Assembly (NCBI RefSeq): GCF_004327335.1
Contig: NZ_QJUO01000003.1
Span: 124,001 to 188,000 of the forward strand
Reading direction: 5' to 3'
Source of the DNA: Stutzerimonas kirkiae
GTDB taxonomy: Bacteria > Pseudomonadota > Gammaproteobacteria > Pseudomonadales > Pseudomonadaceae
Length of the DNA: 64,000 nt
The notes below the pieces were generated by a model, which saw only the letters and a program-made list of their open reading frames with translations, was not told the origin of the DNA and did no database searches. Below, in pieces: positions 29,948 through 39,370 of this stretch; positions within the stretch are counted from its first letter, which is position 1; each line of letters opens with the position of its first letter. Made by a program: the position numbers and the translations under genes.

Positions 29948-30487
29948 TCGGGAGTGCTCCTTCATCGTATATTTATCTGTGAATCATTGTGTCGTCATAT
30001 GCAGGCCGATATATGGAGCCGAGTAGCCGGCTACCCATCTATCTGCTTTTTCTTGATGGGGGCTGTTTGTACTCGTTAATTGTTTTTATGACGCCATAAG
30101 TTTGTCTTTGTCGTTTGTGGGTATCGGTCTTTCACTCGACTGAGGAGGCCTGCTTGTTCTGCTGAATGTCCGTGCGGGAAAGGCTTTTGCTCACGATCCT
30201 GAAGTCTCTGGATTTGCGGATTGCCAGGCGGGGCGCGGTGTCAGGGCTTGAATGAACATGTTGTCTCGGTAGTGGATCAGTCGATCCAGGCTCCCAGGCG
30301 CCAGTATATGGCCAATCGCTATATATGTCTTTTTTATATTGCCGGATATCAAGTGGTTATGTTTCGTCTGGTATGAAGATGCAGCGATGCGGATTGCCAA
30401 TAGTGTTCGTTCGTTATGTGCCAGCCTGTGGCCCTGCGTATGAGCGGAATTTGGATCTATCGATCCACCGGTAAAGTATTGGCAGGG

Positions 30488-30501
30488 GCGGGCTTGCCCG
30501 C
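30488..30501. repeat. REP-like core
   Basis: GCGGGCTTGCCCGC is a perfect palindrome core followed by GAAGCTT, the reverse-strand match of the REP-like element at 4065-4091. Confidence 0.55.
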
Positions 30502-30563
30502 GAAGCTTTTGTGGCCGGCGATGCACTGCTTGGTGGGCAAAGACCGTTCTTGCGGATGCAATA

Positions 30564-30654
30564 GCGCTGGAGGCTGGACGCAAGCGTGGGGCCGCCGCTA
30601 TCTCTTGTCCAGCGTTCCAGTCTCCGGCGGCTTTATCGAAGCGCATTGCCCTGG
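30564..30654. repeat. GCGCTGGAGGCTGG dispersed repeat, copy 3
   Basis: Starts GCGCTGGAGGCTGGACG, has CTTGTCCAGCGTTCCAGTC in the middle and ends GCGCATTGCCCTGG. It aligns with copies at 13762, 17664 (inverted) and 42283. Confidence 0.65.
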
Positions 30655-30713
30655 ATAACGACATCGCACGATCGCCCCGGGGTACGCCGGGCGCCTCCAG
30701 CGGATAGGCGGTA

Positions 30714-31577
30714 TCAGCGCTGGGCGACCAGTTCCTCCAGATGTTCGATGATGTCATCGGGCTTGAGTACCAGTACATCGCTTTCCAGCGCGTCCAGCAC
30801 CACTTCGGCGGTGTTGCCCATCAGTGCGCCAGAGAAGCCGGTGCGTGCCACCGTCCCCAGCACGGTGACGACGGCATCCAGCCGATTGCAGGCATAGGGG
30901 ATCAGCGCATCGGCCGGGCCTTCCTCGATATGCAGGTGGTCGTCGGGAATGTCGAACTCGCTCTGGAACTGCCGGCAGGCGTCCCGGTAGCGTGCCTCGA
31001 TGGTTTCCTTCAACTGGAAGGCCGGGTCGGCCGCCGACAGCATCGCCGCCGGGTGAGCGCTGATCACATGCAATTGCCCGCCGGCCAGCGCGGCGATGTC
31101 GTAGCCATGGTCGACGATACTGCTGTGCAGGGTACGGTGTTCGTCGTCGGCGTTGCCGACATCCACGGCGGCGAGGACGTTGCCGCCCGCCCAGGAGCGG
31201 TCGGTTTTCACCATCAGCACCGGGCAGGGGCAATAGCGCAGCAGTTTCCAGTCGTCGGGGGTGAGCAGGGCGCGTTTCAGCGGATTGTCCGGGACGTGCT
31301 GCTTGATCACCAGGCCGCAGCCTTCGGCCTGCTGTGCGTTGATGATGGTCTGGTGCACGCTGCCGTCCCAGGCTCGGCGGATGGAGACGCTATGGCCCTG
31401 TTGCTCCAGGCTTTCGCGCAGATTCTCCAGGTAGGCGCTCTGTTCCGGGCGTGCGTCGCACAGCAGCAGGTGCAGGTGCGACTGGCTGATACTGGAAATC
31501 AGGTGGGCTCGCCTGAGCGCCAGCGCTTCCGGCAAGGTGGGATCGACTACTACGAGAATGCAGCGGATGGCTTGCAT
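30714..31577 (-). CDS. Tandem-domain universal stress protein (UspE-like)
   Basis: The 287-residue protein has two Usp domains. The first begins MQAIRCILVVVDPTLPEALA; the second ends VTVLGTVARTGFSGALMGNT and EVVLDALESDVLVLKP, which is the G-2x-G-9x-G(S/T) type ATP loop. Tandem Usp proteins of this kind help survival under anaerobic, oxidative or starvation stress in Pseudomonas. It lies upstream of miaE on the opposite strand. Confidence 0.9.
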   Translation of the reverse strand: MQAIRCILVVVDPTLPEALALRRAHLISSISQSHLHLLLCDARPEQSAYLENLRESLEQQGHSVSIRRAWDGSVHQTIINAQQAEGCGLVIKQHVPDNPLKRALLTPDDWKLLRYCPCPVLMVKTDRSWAGGNVLAAVDVGNADDEHRTLHSSIVDHGYDIAALAGGQLHVISAHPAAMLSAADPAFQLKETIEARYRDACRQFQSEFDIPDDHLHIEEGPADALIPYACNRLDAVVTVLGTVARTGFSGALMGNTAEVVLDALESDVLVLKPDDIIEHLEELVAQR

Positions 31578-31729
31578 GATCGGCTCCGTTTCCGGTCTGG
31601 ATACTGTCCACTATAGGCAATTGGCGGCCGGTTTGGATGACGTGTATCAGTCCGGCGGCATTTTCACCCGTGCCTCCTGCGAGGGGCTCCGTATAATGCG
31701 GCCCCCTGAATCGTTCGAGGAACGTTGCC

Positions 31730-32347
31730 GTGCTGCCTGAAATCCATGAATTCCTGGGTTGCCGTACGCCCGATGGCTGGGTGCGGGCAGCCCTGGCCGA
31801 GCAGGATGTGATGCTGATCGATCACAAGAATTGCGAGTTCAAGGCCGCTTCGACGGCACTGAGCCTGATCGCTCGCTACAACCTGCATATCGACCTGGTG
31901 AACTACATGTCGCGTCTGGCCCGGGAAGAGCTGGTGCACCATGAGCAGGTGCTGCGTTTGATGAAGCGGCGCAAGGTCGCGCTGCGGCCCATCTCGGCCA
32001 GTCGCTATGCCTCCGGGCTGCGCAAGGTGGTGCGCAGCCATGAGCCCTGCAGGCTGGTGGATACCCTGGTGGTGGGCGCTTTTATCGAGGCGCGTTCCTG
32101 CGAGCGCTTCGAGTCGCTGGTGCCGCATCTGGACGATGAACTGGGCAAGTTCTACTTCGGCCTGCTGAAGTCCGAGGCGCGGCATTTCCAGAATTACCTG
32201 CGCTTCGCCTATCAGTATGGCGAGGCCGCCGACGTGGATCAGGTGATCGAGCGGGTAAGGGCGGTGGAGCGCGAACTGATCGAAAGCCCGGACAGCGAGT
32301 TCCGCTTCCACAGTGGGGTGCCGGCGAGCGAGCAGTCGCAAGCATGA
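31730..32347 (+). CDS. miaE: tRNA-(ms2io6A37) hydroxylase MiaE
   Basis: The 205-residue protein has the MiaE words MLIDHKNCEFKAASTALS, REELVHHEQVLRLM and KSEARHFQNYL; the Glu and His residues in these helices are the diiron ligands. It hydroxylates the isopentenyl group of ms2i6A37 in tRNA with O2. The start is GTG with AGGAAC upstream (MLPEIHEFLGCRTPDGW). Confidence 0.93.
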   Translation: MLPEIHEFLGCRTPDGWVRAALAEQDVMLIDHKNCEFKAASTALSLIARYNLHIDLVNYMSRLAREELVHHEQVLRLMKRRKVALRPISASRYASGLRKVVRSHEPCRLVDTLVVGAFIEARSCERFESLVPHLDDELGKFYFGLLKSEARHFQNYLRFAYQYGEAADVDQVIERVRAVERELIESPDSEFRFHSGVPASEQSQA

Positions 32348-32401
32348 TTCGCTGCCGCCGATAACCGTGCGCATGCTCTAGATTGAAGCCCGTCGCTGCG
32401 T

Positions 32402-33127
32402 TCAGGCTTCGAGGGGGAAAGGCGCCTGGTGGAAGCCCTGTTCGTCGACCTGCAGCGCCCAGCCATTATTGTCCCAGTCGCCAAGAACGATGCGGCGGGC
32501 GCTTTGCCCGTCGATCCGTAGCGGGTGTTCCGCAGGGCGGTGGGTATGGCCGTGGATCAGGGTGCGTACATGCTGGCGTTGCATCAGCCTGGTCACTTCC
32601 TGCGGCGTGACATCGACGATATCGCTGGCTTTCATGCGGGTCTGTTCGCGGCTTTTCGAGCGCAGCTTGCGCCCCAGCTTCTGCCGCGTAGCCAGTGGCA
32701 GGTTGCGCAGGATCAGTAGGCTCAGCGGGTTGCGCAGCCAGCGGCGCAGGCGCATGTAGGCGATATCGCGGCTGCACAGGGCATCGCCATGGCTCAGCAG
32801 GACGGGTTCTCCGGCGATTTCCAGGCGGTATGGATCGGGTAGCAGGCGGCAGCCCGCCTCGCGGCAGAATGCCTTGCCGAGCAGGAAGTCCCGGTTGCCG
32901 TGCATCAGGAATACCTGGGTGCCGCTTTCGCCGAGCTGGCGCAGCAGGCTGGCGATGTAGTGGTGAAAGTCGCTCATGGCATCGTCGCCGACCCAGGCTT
33001 CGAAGAAGTCGCCAAGGATATACAGGGCCGATGCCTGGCGGGCGCGTTGTTCGAGGAAGCGGGCGAACGCCCGGGTGATGTCCGGGCGTTCCTGTTGCAG
33101 ATGCAGATCGGAGATCAGCAGGATCAT
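32402..33127 (-). CDS. lpxH: UDP-2,3-diacylglucosamine diphosphatase LpxH
   Basis: The 241-residue metallophosphoesterase shows all family motifs: [27 protein letters not shown] and HGHTHRP. It splits UDP-2,3-diacylglucosamine to lipid X in lipid A synthesis at the inner membrane. Its ATG overlaps the ppiB stop by four bases. Confidence 0.96.
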   Translation of the reverse strand: MILLISDLHLQQERPDITRAFARFLEQRARQASALYILGDFFEAWVGDDAMSDFHHYIASLLRQLGESGTQVFLMHGNRDFLLGKAFCREAGCRLLPDPYRLEIAGEPVLLSHGDALCSRDIAYMRLRRWLRNPLSLLILRNLPLATRQKLGRKLRSKSREQTRMKASDIVDVTPQEVTRLMQRQHVRTLIHGHTHRPAEHPLRIDGQSARRIVLGDWDNNGWALQVDEQGFHQAPFPLEA

Positions 33128-33618
33128 TCGATGATTTCGGCTTTCTCGATGATCACGTCTTCGACCGGCACGTCCTGGTGGCCGGATTTCATGGTGGTCG
33201 GCACGTTCTTGATGCTTTCCAGCACTTCCAGGCCCTCGGTTACCGCGCCGAATACGGCATAGCCCCAGCCCTGGGTGGTGGGGGCGCTGTGGTCGAGGAA
33301 GTCGTTGTCCTTGACGTTGATGAAGAACTGCGCGGAAGCGGAGTGAGGGTCCATGGTGCGGGCCATGGCCAGGGTGCCGGTCTTGTTGGAGAGGCCGTTG
33401 TTGGCTTCGTTCTTGATCGGCGCGCGGGTGGCCTTCTGTTTCATGCCGGGCTCGAAACCGCCGCCCTGGATCATGAAGTTGCCGATCACGCGGTGGAAGA
33501 TAGTGCCGTCGTAGTGGCCGCTCTTCACGTACTCCTTGAAGTTGGCCACGGTTTCCGGGGCCTTGTCCTCGAACAGTTCGATGGTGATGTCGCCGTGATT
33601 GGTGTGCAGTTTGATCAT
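33124..33618 (-). CDS. ppiB: Cytosolic peptidyl-prolyl isomerase (cyclophilin) PpiB
   Basis: The 164-residue cyclophilin has [13 protein letters not shown], the active-site [18 protein letters not shown] segment and no signal peptide. It catalyses cis-trans proline isomerisation. Coupled to lpxH and divergent from glnS. Confidence 0.95.
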   Translation of the reverse strand: MIKLHTNHGDITIELFEDKAPETVANFKEYVKSGHYDGTIFHRVIGNFMIQGGGFEPGMKQKATRAPIKNEANNGLSNKTGTLAMARTMDPHSASAQFFINVKDNDFLDHSAPTTQGWGYAVFGAVTEGLEVLESIKNVPTTMKSGHQDVPVEDVIIEKAEIIE

Positions 33619-33794
33619 CTGGGTTTCCGTAGTCTGTCGGGCTTGTCGTTGGGCACTATGTGAACGCCTGGCACCACGGCCTGGCGCTTTGCTCTGTCAG
33701 GGGGTTGACGGGTTCGCTATCATAAGCCCTTTATTCCGACCGGCCTACCTTGAAACGTCTCGAGGCCGCGTACCCGCAGACCATTAAGGACATC

Positions 33795-35465
33795 ATGAGC
33801 AAGCCCGAGATCACCGCCGCCACCAACTTTCTCCGCGCCATCGTCCAGGCCGACCTGGATGCCGGCAAGCACGCGAAGATCATCACGCGTTTCCCTCCTG
33901 AGCCCAATGGCTACCTGCATATCGGCCATGCCAAGTCGATCTGCCTGAACTTCGGCCTGGCCGAGGAATTCGGCGGCCAGTGCAACCTGCGTTTCGACGA
34001 TACCAACCCGGCCAAGGAGGACCAGGAGTACATCGACGCGATCAAGGCGGATGTCGAGTGGCTGGGCTTCAAGTGGGCGGGCGACGAGCATTACGCCTCG
34101 GACTACTTCGAGCAGTTGCATGCCTGGGCGGTGTATCTGATCGAGGCCGGCAAGGCCTACGTCTGCGACCTGACCCCGGAGCAGGCCCGCGAATACCGTG
34201 GCAGCCTGACCGAGCCGGGCCGCGACAGCCCGTTCCGCGAGCGCTCCGTCGCGGAGAACCTCGAGTTGTTCGCGCGCATGAAGGCCGGCGAGTTCCCCGA
34301 TGGCGCGCGCGCGCTGCGGGCGAAGATCGACATGGCTTCGCCGAACATGAACCTGCGCGATCCGATCCTCTACCGGATTCGCCATGCCCACCACCACCAG
34401 ACCGGCGACAAATGGTGCATCTACCCGAGCTATGACTTCACCCATGGCCAGTCGGATGCCATCGAGGGCGTCACCCACTCGATCTGCACCCTGGAGTTCG
34501 AGGACCACCGCCCGCTCTACGAGTGGTTCCTGGAAAACCTGCCGGTACCGGTGCGGCCGCGCCAGTACGAGTTCGCCCGGCTGAACCTGAACTACACCGT
34601 CACCAGCAAGCGCAAGCTCAAGCAACTGGTGGACGAGCGGCACGTAAACGGCTGGGACGATCCGCGCATGTCCACGCTGAGCGGCTTCCGCCGGCGCGGC
34701 TATACGCCGGCGTCGATCCGTACCTTCTGCGACATGATCGGCGTCAACCGCGCCGGTGGCGTGGTGGATGTCGGTATGCTGGAGTTCGCCATCCGCGACG
34801 ACCTGGATGCCAACGCCGCCCGTGCCATGTGCGTGCTCAAGCCGCTCAAGGTGGTGATCACCAACTATCCCGAAGGCCAGGTCGAGCAACTGCAACTGCC
34901 GCGTCATCCCAAGCAGGACATCGGCGTGCGGGTGCTGCCGTTCTCCCGCGAGATCTACATCGACGCCAGCGACTTCGAGGAAAATCCCCCGGCCGGCTAC
35001 AAGCGCCTGGTCCCTGGCGGGGAAGTGCGCCTGCGCGGCAGCTACGTGATCCGTGCCGACGAGGCGCTGAAGGATGCCGCCGGCAATATCGTCGAACTGC
35101 GCTGCAGCTACGATGAGAACACCCTGGGCAAGAACCCCGAGGGCCGCAAGGTCAAGGGGGTGATCCACTGGGTGCCGCTGGCCGAGAGCATCGAGTGCGA
35201 AGTACGCCTGTACGACCGGTTGTTCAAGTCGGCCAACCCGGAGAAGGCCGAACAGGGCGGCAGTTTCCTCGACAATATCAACCCGGACTCGCTGGTCGTC
35301 CTCCAGGGCTGCCGCGCCGAGCCGTCGCTGGCCAGCGCCACGCCGCAGGAGCGTTTCCAGTTCGAGCGCGAGGGCTACTTCTGCGCCGACTCCCGCGACA
35401 GTGGGCCGGATGCCTTGGTGTTCAACCGCACTGTGACCCTGCGCGACTCCTGGGGAGGGCAGTGA
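33795..35465 (+). CDS. glnS: Glutaminyl-tRNA synthetase GlnS
   Basis: The 556-residue class I synthetase has the HIGH motif in [15 protein letters not shown], the KMSKS equivalent TSKRKL, and the two C-terminal beta-barrels that read the anticodon. I chose [12 protein letters not shown] at 33795, the normal start; 15 further codons upstream are open but not conserved. The stop TGA shares one base with the cysS ATG. Confidence 0.96.
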   Translation: MSKPEITAATNFLRAIVQADLDAGKHAKIITRFPPEPNGYLHIGHAKSICLNFGLAEEFGGQCNLRFDDTNPAKEDQEYIDAIKADVEWLGFKWAGDEHYASDYFEQLHAWAVYLIEAGKAYVCDLTPEQAREYRGSLTEPGRDSPFRERSVAENLELFARMKAGEFPDGARALRAKIDMASPNMNLRDPILYRIRHAHHHQTGDKWCIYPSYDFTHGQSDAIEGVTHSICTLEFEDHRPLYEWFLENLPVPVRPRQYEFARLNLNYTVTSKRKLKQLVDERHVNGWDDPRMSTLSGFRRRGYTPASIRTFCDMIGVNRAGGVVDVGMLEFAIRDDLDANAARAMCVLKPLKVVITNYPEGQVEQLQLPRHPKQDIGVRVLPFSREIYIDASDFEENPPAGYKRLVPGGEVRLRGSYVIRADEALKDAAGNIVELRCSYDENTLGKNPEGRKVKGVIHWVPLAESIECEVRLYDRLFKSANPEKAEQGGSFLDNINPDSLVVLQGCRAEPSLASATPQERFQFEREGYFCADSRDSGPDALVFNRTVTLRDSWGGQ

Positions 35466-36813
35466 TGGCCCTGTCGATCTACAACACCCTGAGCAAGACC
35501 AAGGAGCCCTTCAGGCCGCTGGTCGGCAACCAGGTGCGGCTGTATGTCTGCGGCATGACCGTCTATGACTTCTGCCATATCGGCCATGCGCGGGTGATGG
35601 TCGCCTTCGACGTGGTGACGCGCTGGCTGCGCGCGCGCGGCTACGAGGTGACCTATGTGCGCAACATCACCGATATCGACGACAAGATCATCCGCCGCGC
35701 GAATGACAACGGCGAGCCGTTCGAGGCACTGGTCGAACGCATGATCGCCGCCATGCACGAGGACGAAGCGCGCCTGAACGTGTTGCGCCCGGACATCGAG
35801 CCGCGTGCCACCGGGCATATCGACGGCATGCAGGCGATGATCCGCACGCTGATCGACAAGGGCTTCGCCTATGCCCCCGGCAACGGCGATGTCTACTACC
35901 GGGTCGGCAGGTTCGCCGGTTACGGCAAGCTGTCGCGGCGCAGGATCGAGGACCTGCGCATCGGCGCGCGGGTCGAAGTGGACGAGGCCAAGGACGATCC
36001 GCTGGACTTCGCCCTGTGGAAGGGCGCCAAGCCCGGCGAGCCGAGCTGGCCGTCGCCCTGGGGCGCCGGGCGTCCGGGCTGGCATATCGAATGCTCGGTG
36101 ATGTCCACCTGCTGCCTGGGCGATACCTTCGATATCCATGGCGGCGGGCCGGACCTGGTGTTCCCGCACCACGAGAACGAGATCGCGCAGAGCGAGGCGG
36201 CCACCGGCAAGCCTTACGCCAATGCCTGGATGCATGCCGGCGCGGTGCGGGTGGATGGCGAGAAGATGTCCAAGAGCCTGGGCAACTTCTTCACCATCCG
36301 CGAGGTGCTGGAGAAATATCATCCGGAAGTGGTGCGCTACCTGCTGGTGTCCAGCCACTACCGCAGCCCGATCAACTATTCGGAAGACAGCCTGCGCGAG
36401 GCGCGTGCCGCGCTGGAGCGTTTCTACCAGGCGTTGCGTGGCCTGCCGCAGGTGCCGCCGCCATGGATGACGACTTCAATACTCCGGAAGCCTGCGCCGT
36501 GCTGTTCGAGCTGGCGCGCGAGATCAACCGCTTGCGCGACGGCGATGCGGCGGCCGCCGCCGGGCTGGCGGCCCGTCTGCGGGAGCTGGCCGACAGCCTC
36601 GGGGTGCTGGGCCTGGAGGCGGATGTCTTCCTGCAGGGGCAGGCGGCCGGCAAGGTCGATGCGCAACAGGTCGAAGCCCTTGTGGCCGCGCGCCTGCAGG
36701 CGCGGGCGGAGAAGAACTGGGCCGAGTCGGACCGCATTCGCGACCAACTGGTCGGACTGGGCGTGGTGCTCGAGGACGGCAAGGGCGGGACGACCTGGCG
36801 CCTGGCCGATTGA
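35465..36813 (+). pseudogene. cysS: Cysteinyl-tRNA synthetase CysS, reading frame broken near 36455
   Basis: From 35465 the frame encodes a normal Cys[21 protein letters not shown] (zinc Cys and HIGH), [29 protein letters not shown] and the KMSKS loop [11 protein letters not shown], down to [13 protein letters not shown]. Then the frame continues into unrelated sequence, while the genuine C-terminus ([20 protein letters not shown] to TWRLAD) lies in another frame from about 36457 to 36813. The two parts join with no shared residues, and a short segment usual between them seems missing. A loss of 3n+1 bases fits. Because CysS is essential, a second copy, a sequencing error or a real lesion must be separated. 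Confidence 0.85.
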
Positions 36814-36964
36814 GGCGGCAGGTTTCGCGGCGGGCCGATGGGCTTGAGGTGAAGCGCACCCCGCTGTGGCTTCCAGCCTGCCGCTTGCCGCCGCTCCTGC
36901 GTCCAGGAACCTGGCAAGGTGTTTCCTCGGGTGGCGTTTTCATCGGTATTGATTTGTTTTTTTT

Positions 36965-36990
36965 GGAATAAACAAATAATTTCTTATTCC
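36965..36990. promoter_or_regulatory. AT-rich palindrome upstream of the hydrolase gene
   Basis: GGAATAA (36965-36971) and TTATTCC (36984-36990) are perfect 7-bp inverted arms around an AT-rich centre, 60 bases before the gene at 37050. It resembles the AT-rich palindrome before lsfA (1609-1626). Shared control by a sulfur regulator such as CysB is a guess. Confidence 0.4.
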
Positions 36991-37049
36991 TTAACATGCT
37001 GTCCCTGCCGCTCTAGACTGGTGCCAAATCCAGTTCCGAGAGGTGTGCC

Positions 37050-37631
37050 ATGCGCAGCCAGAGCATTCGTTACCTGATCCTGCCCGGCTGGCAGGGGTCG
37101 CCGCAAGAGCACTGGCAGAGCCATTGGCAGCGTTGCCTGCCGAATGCCGGTAGGGTGCAGCAACGGGACTGGGACCAGCCCGATGCGGAAAGCTGGGTGC
37201 AGTCGCTGGAGGACAGTATCCTCGCCGAGAATACCCCGGTGATCCTGATCGCCCACAGCCTCGGTTGCGTCACGGTGGCGCGCTGGGCGGCCCGGGCCAG
37301 CAGTGATGTGCTGGCGAAGGTGCGTGGTGCCCTGCTGGTCGCCCCTGCCGATGTCGAGCGCCCGGCTTGCCCGCCCGCCTTGCAGGGCTTCGCACCGATT
37401 CCGCTGCAGCCGCTGCCGTTTCCCTGCCAACTGGTCGGCTCCGACAACGATTCGGCGGCAAGCGCTGCCCGGGCGTTGGAGTTGGCTCGTGGCTGGGGCG
37501 CCGAGGCGGCGATCCTTACCGATGCCGGTCATATCAATGTCAAGTCCGGGCATCGGCGCTGGGAGCAGGGTTTCGTTTATCTATACCGATTGCAACGGCG
37601 CATCGAACAACTGGCAAGGCGTCGGGCTTGA
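37050..37631 (+). CDS. RBBP9/YdeN-family serine hydrolase
   Basis: The 193-residue protein begins with ILPGWQGSPQEHWQSHW and has the nucleophile elbow AHSLG (LIAHSLGCVTVARWA), the acidic residue region LVGSDND and the final histidine in DAGHINVKSGH. These are the marks of the small RBBP9/YdeN alpha/beta hydrolases. The substrate is unknown. It lies 52 bases upstream of a sigma-54-activator-like gene, with which it probably forms an operon. Confidence 0.87.
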   Translation: MRSQSIRYLILPGWQGSPQEHWQSHWQRCLPNAGRVQQRDWDQPDAESWVQSLEDSILAENTPVILIAHSLGCVTVARWAARASSDVLAKVRGALLVAPADVERPACPPALQGFAPIPLQPLPFPCQLVGSDNDSAASAARALELARGWGAEAAILTDAGHINVKSGHRRWEQGFVYLYRLQRRIEQLARRRA

Positions 37632-37683
37632 AGGCTGCGCAGTCGTTACACCGAGCCTGCTGGCTCATTCTCAGGAGAGCACG

Positions 37684-38625
37684 ATGAGTCGCCCCGCAGT
37701 ACCCCAGCAACCCCTGCTGACCTTTCCCGATGCGGAAAGAAGCCCACTGAGCATTCGTGCCAAGGCACTGGTGTTCGTCGACCCGCGTTCGCGCGAGCTG
37801 CGCAAGGAGGTCGAGCGGCTGGCGATCCGCCCGGCTCCGGTGCTGATACAGGGTGAAACCGGCAGCGGCAAGGAGCTGCTGGCGCGTCATATCCACAATG
37901 CCAGCGAACGTTCCGGCCTGTTCGTGGCGCTGAGTTGCAGCGGCCTCGGGGCGCGCACCGCCCAGGCGGAGTTGTTCGGCTACGTCACGGCCGGCCAGGA
38001 AAGCACCGTGGCTGGTCGTGCCGGCTGGTTCGGTTCGGCCAATGGCGGCACGCTCTATCTCGACGAGATCGGCGATCTGTCACTGGGCTTGCAGGAGCAA
38101 CTGCTGCAGGCGCTGGAAACCGGCGAGGTGTTGCGGGTCGGTGCCAATCGCGCCACGCCGGTCGATGTGCGGGTGGTGGCGGCCACCAGTATCGACCTGG
38201 CCCAGGCCGTCGCGGCGGGCAAGTTCAGCGAGCGGCTCTACCAGTACCTTGGCGATGGCCTGTTGAGCCTGCCGCCGCTGCGCGAGCGAGTGGGCGATAT
38301 CCTGCCGATGGCCGAGTATTTCCTCGGCATCCATGCGCAGCGGCTGGGCCTGGCGTTCCCTATCATCGGCGAGAGGGCGCAACGGACCCTGGAGGCCTAT
38401 TCCTGGCCGGGCAATACCCGGGAACTGGAGAACATCATTCATTTCGCCCTGCTGGTCAGTACAGGCGACGAGATCGAGCCCAGGCACCTCAATCTGCCGG
38501 GTATCGGCGATCCGCTGGCGCTGCTGGAAAGCGGTTTCCGTCAGGCGCTGGCAGTGGATGACGCATCGCTGCGGGAGCGGTTGGGACGGTGGCTGCGCGA
38601 GGCCTCGCAACGCCTCGAGGGTTGA
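37684..38625 (+). CDS. AAA+ protein of the sigma-54 activator family (SfnR-like) lacking GAFTGA and HTH
   Basis: The 313-residue protein has Walker A GETGSGKE (residues 57-64), Walker B GGTLYLDEIGD (121-131), the arginine region LPPLRERVGDILP and sensor II WPGNTRELEN (241-250), so it is an enhancer-binding-protein AAA+ domain. But the loop after ELFGY reads VTAGQESTVAGRAGWF, without the GAFTGA motif that contacts sigma-54, and the C-terminus (ASLRERLGRWLREASQRLEG) has no Fis-type HTH. There is no receiver or sensor domain. It may regulate by protein contact, work with sigma-70 as TyrR does, or be a decaying gene. AGGAG lies seven bases before the ATG. Confidence 0.8.
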   Translation: MSRPAVPQQPLLTFPDAERSPLSIRAKALVFVDPRSRELRKEVERLAIRPAPVLIQGETGSGKELLARHIHNASERSGLFVALSCSGLGARTAQAELFGYVTAGQESTVAGRAGWFGSANGGTLYLDEIGDLSLGLQEQLLQALETGEVLRVGANRATPVDVRVVAATSIDLAQAVAAGKFSERLYQYLGDGLLSLPPLRERVGDILPMAEYFLGIHAQRLGLAFPIIGERAQRTLEAYSWPGNTRELENIIHFALLVSTGDEIEPRHLNLPGIGDPLALLESGFRQALAVDDASLRERLGRWLREASQRLEG

Positions 38626-38668
38626 TGCGGGGGGCGCCGTGCGAACGCTCGACGTGGCGCCATCCCCT

Positions 38669-38690
38669 GGTGCGCGCTGCGCACCCTACG
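38669..38690. repeat. GGTGCGCGCTGCGCACC palindromic repeat
   Basis: GGTGCGCGCTGCGCACCCTACG lies 43 bases after the AAA+ gene stop and is almost identical to the element at 7327-7349. Confidence 0.6.
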
Positions 38691-38733
38691 CAAAGCCGCT
38701 GTTATCCACCGCGGCTTGATCCGTGACGCGACC

Positions 38734-39348
38734 CTAACCCGGCGGGTAGTCGGCCAGGGCGCGGCGGGTCGCATCGCGTAGCGCCTCCCGCCGCTCCATC
38801 TGCTTGTCGCTGCTGCGCGCCTCGGCCTGGTTGCTCCAGACGGTCTGCCCGTTGCGGCTGTCCAGCAGCTCCAGGTAGACCACCAGCACATTCTCTTCAT
38901 AGTTGCGCACTACCGGTGCGCGTCCCCAGGCCCCGTAGTCCCTGCCGTAGCGCCCATGGCCGTAATAGGTGCCGTAGTCGTCATAGACCTGGCGCACGCG
39001 TTTTTCCTGGCGGACGCTGGCTTTCAGCTTCAGGTCGGCCTGGGCTTGTGCGCTGGCGGGGCGCAGGCCGCGTTGTTCCAGGGCATCGGCGATGATCTCC
39101 TGGATTTCCTCGCTGCCAATGGAAGCGCTGGACGCGGGGCGTGCCTGCCAGCTCCAGCTACGGTAGCTGGAGAACGCCAGGGGAGCGGCGGGATAGGGGC
39201 CGTCGATCCGCTGCGTGCCCTGGGGTTCGGCGGGCAGCGGGGCGCTTTGCGGCTGGTAAGGGTTGCTGCCCTGGCAGGCCGTGAGCAATGCCAGGCAGGT
39301 CAGGATGCCCAGGCGAAGCCATTTCGACGACAGGGGTATGGAAGTCAT
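38734..39348 (-). CDS. DUF4136-type outer-membrane lipoprotein
   Basis: The 204-residue protein has a lipoprotein signal peptide with lipobox LLTAC (LGILTCLALLTACQGSNPY) and a DUF4136-like body: FSSYRSWSW, IIADALEQRGLRPASAQAQADL, YVAV-type strands VLVVYLELLDS and a C-terminal helix. The middle is rich in Tyr and Gly (DDYGTYYGHGRYGRDYGAWG). Function unknown. Start at 39348 is set by GGAGG upstream and the signal peptide. Confidence 0.82.
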   Translation of the reverse strand: MTSIPLSSKWLRLGILTCLALLTACQGSNPYQPQSAPLPAEPQGTQRIDGPYPAAPLAFSSYRSWSWQARPASSASIGSEEIQEIIADALEQRGLRPASAQAQADLKLKASVRQEKRVRQVYDDYGTYYGHGRYGRDYGAWGRAPVVRNYEENVLVVYLELLDSRNGQTVWSNQAEARSSDKQMERREALRDATRRALADYPPG

Positions 39349-39370
39349 GGCCTTGTTCCTCCGGCGGGTT

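Larger units (their letters stand above)
29948..30713. other. 766-base intergenic region, AT-rich in its left half
   Basis: The stretch 29960-30420 is clearly lower in GC than its surroundings (for example TGTTTTTATGACGCC near 30080 and CTTTTTTATATTGCCG near 30328). I see no credible coding region in any frame. A REP-like core GGGCTTGCCC occurs at 30490-30499 and a copy of the GGAGGCTGG repeat at 30564-30654. It separates the chemoreceptor gene (leftward) from the end of the leftward uspA-like gene. Confidence 0.6.

Noticed and set aside
30191..30778. Minus-strand open frame of 195 codons in the gap upstream of the chemoreceptor
   Set aside because: It crosses a repeat and the end of the universal stress protein gene, has no ribosome site and no coherent protein pattern.
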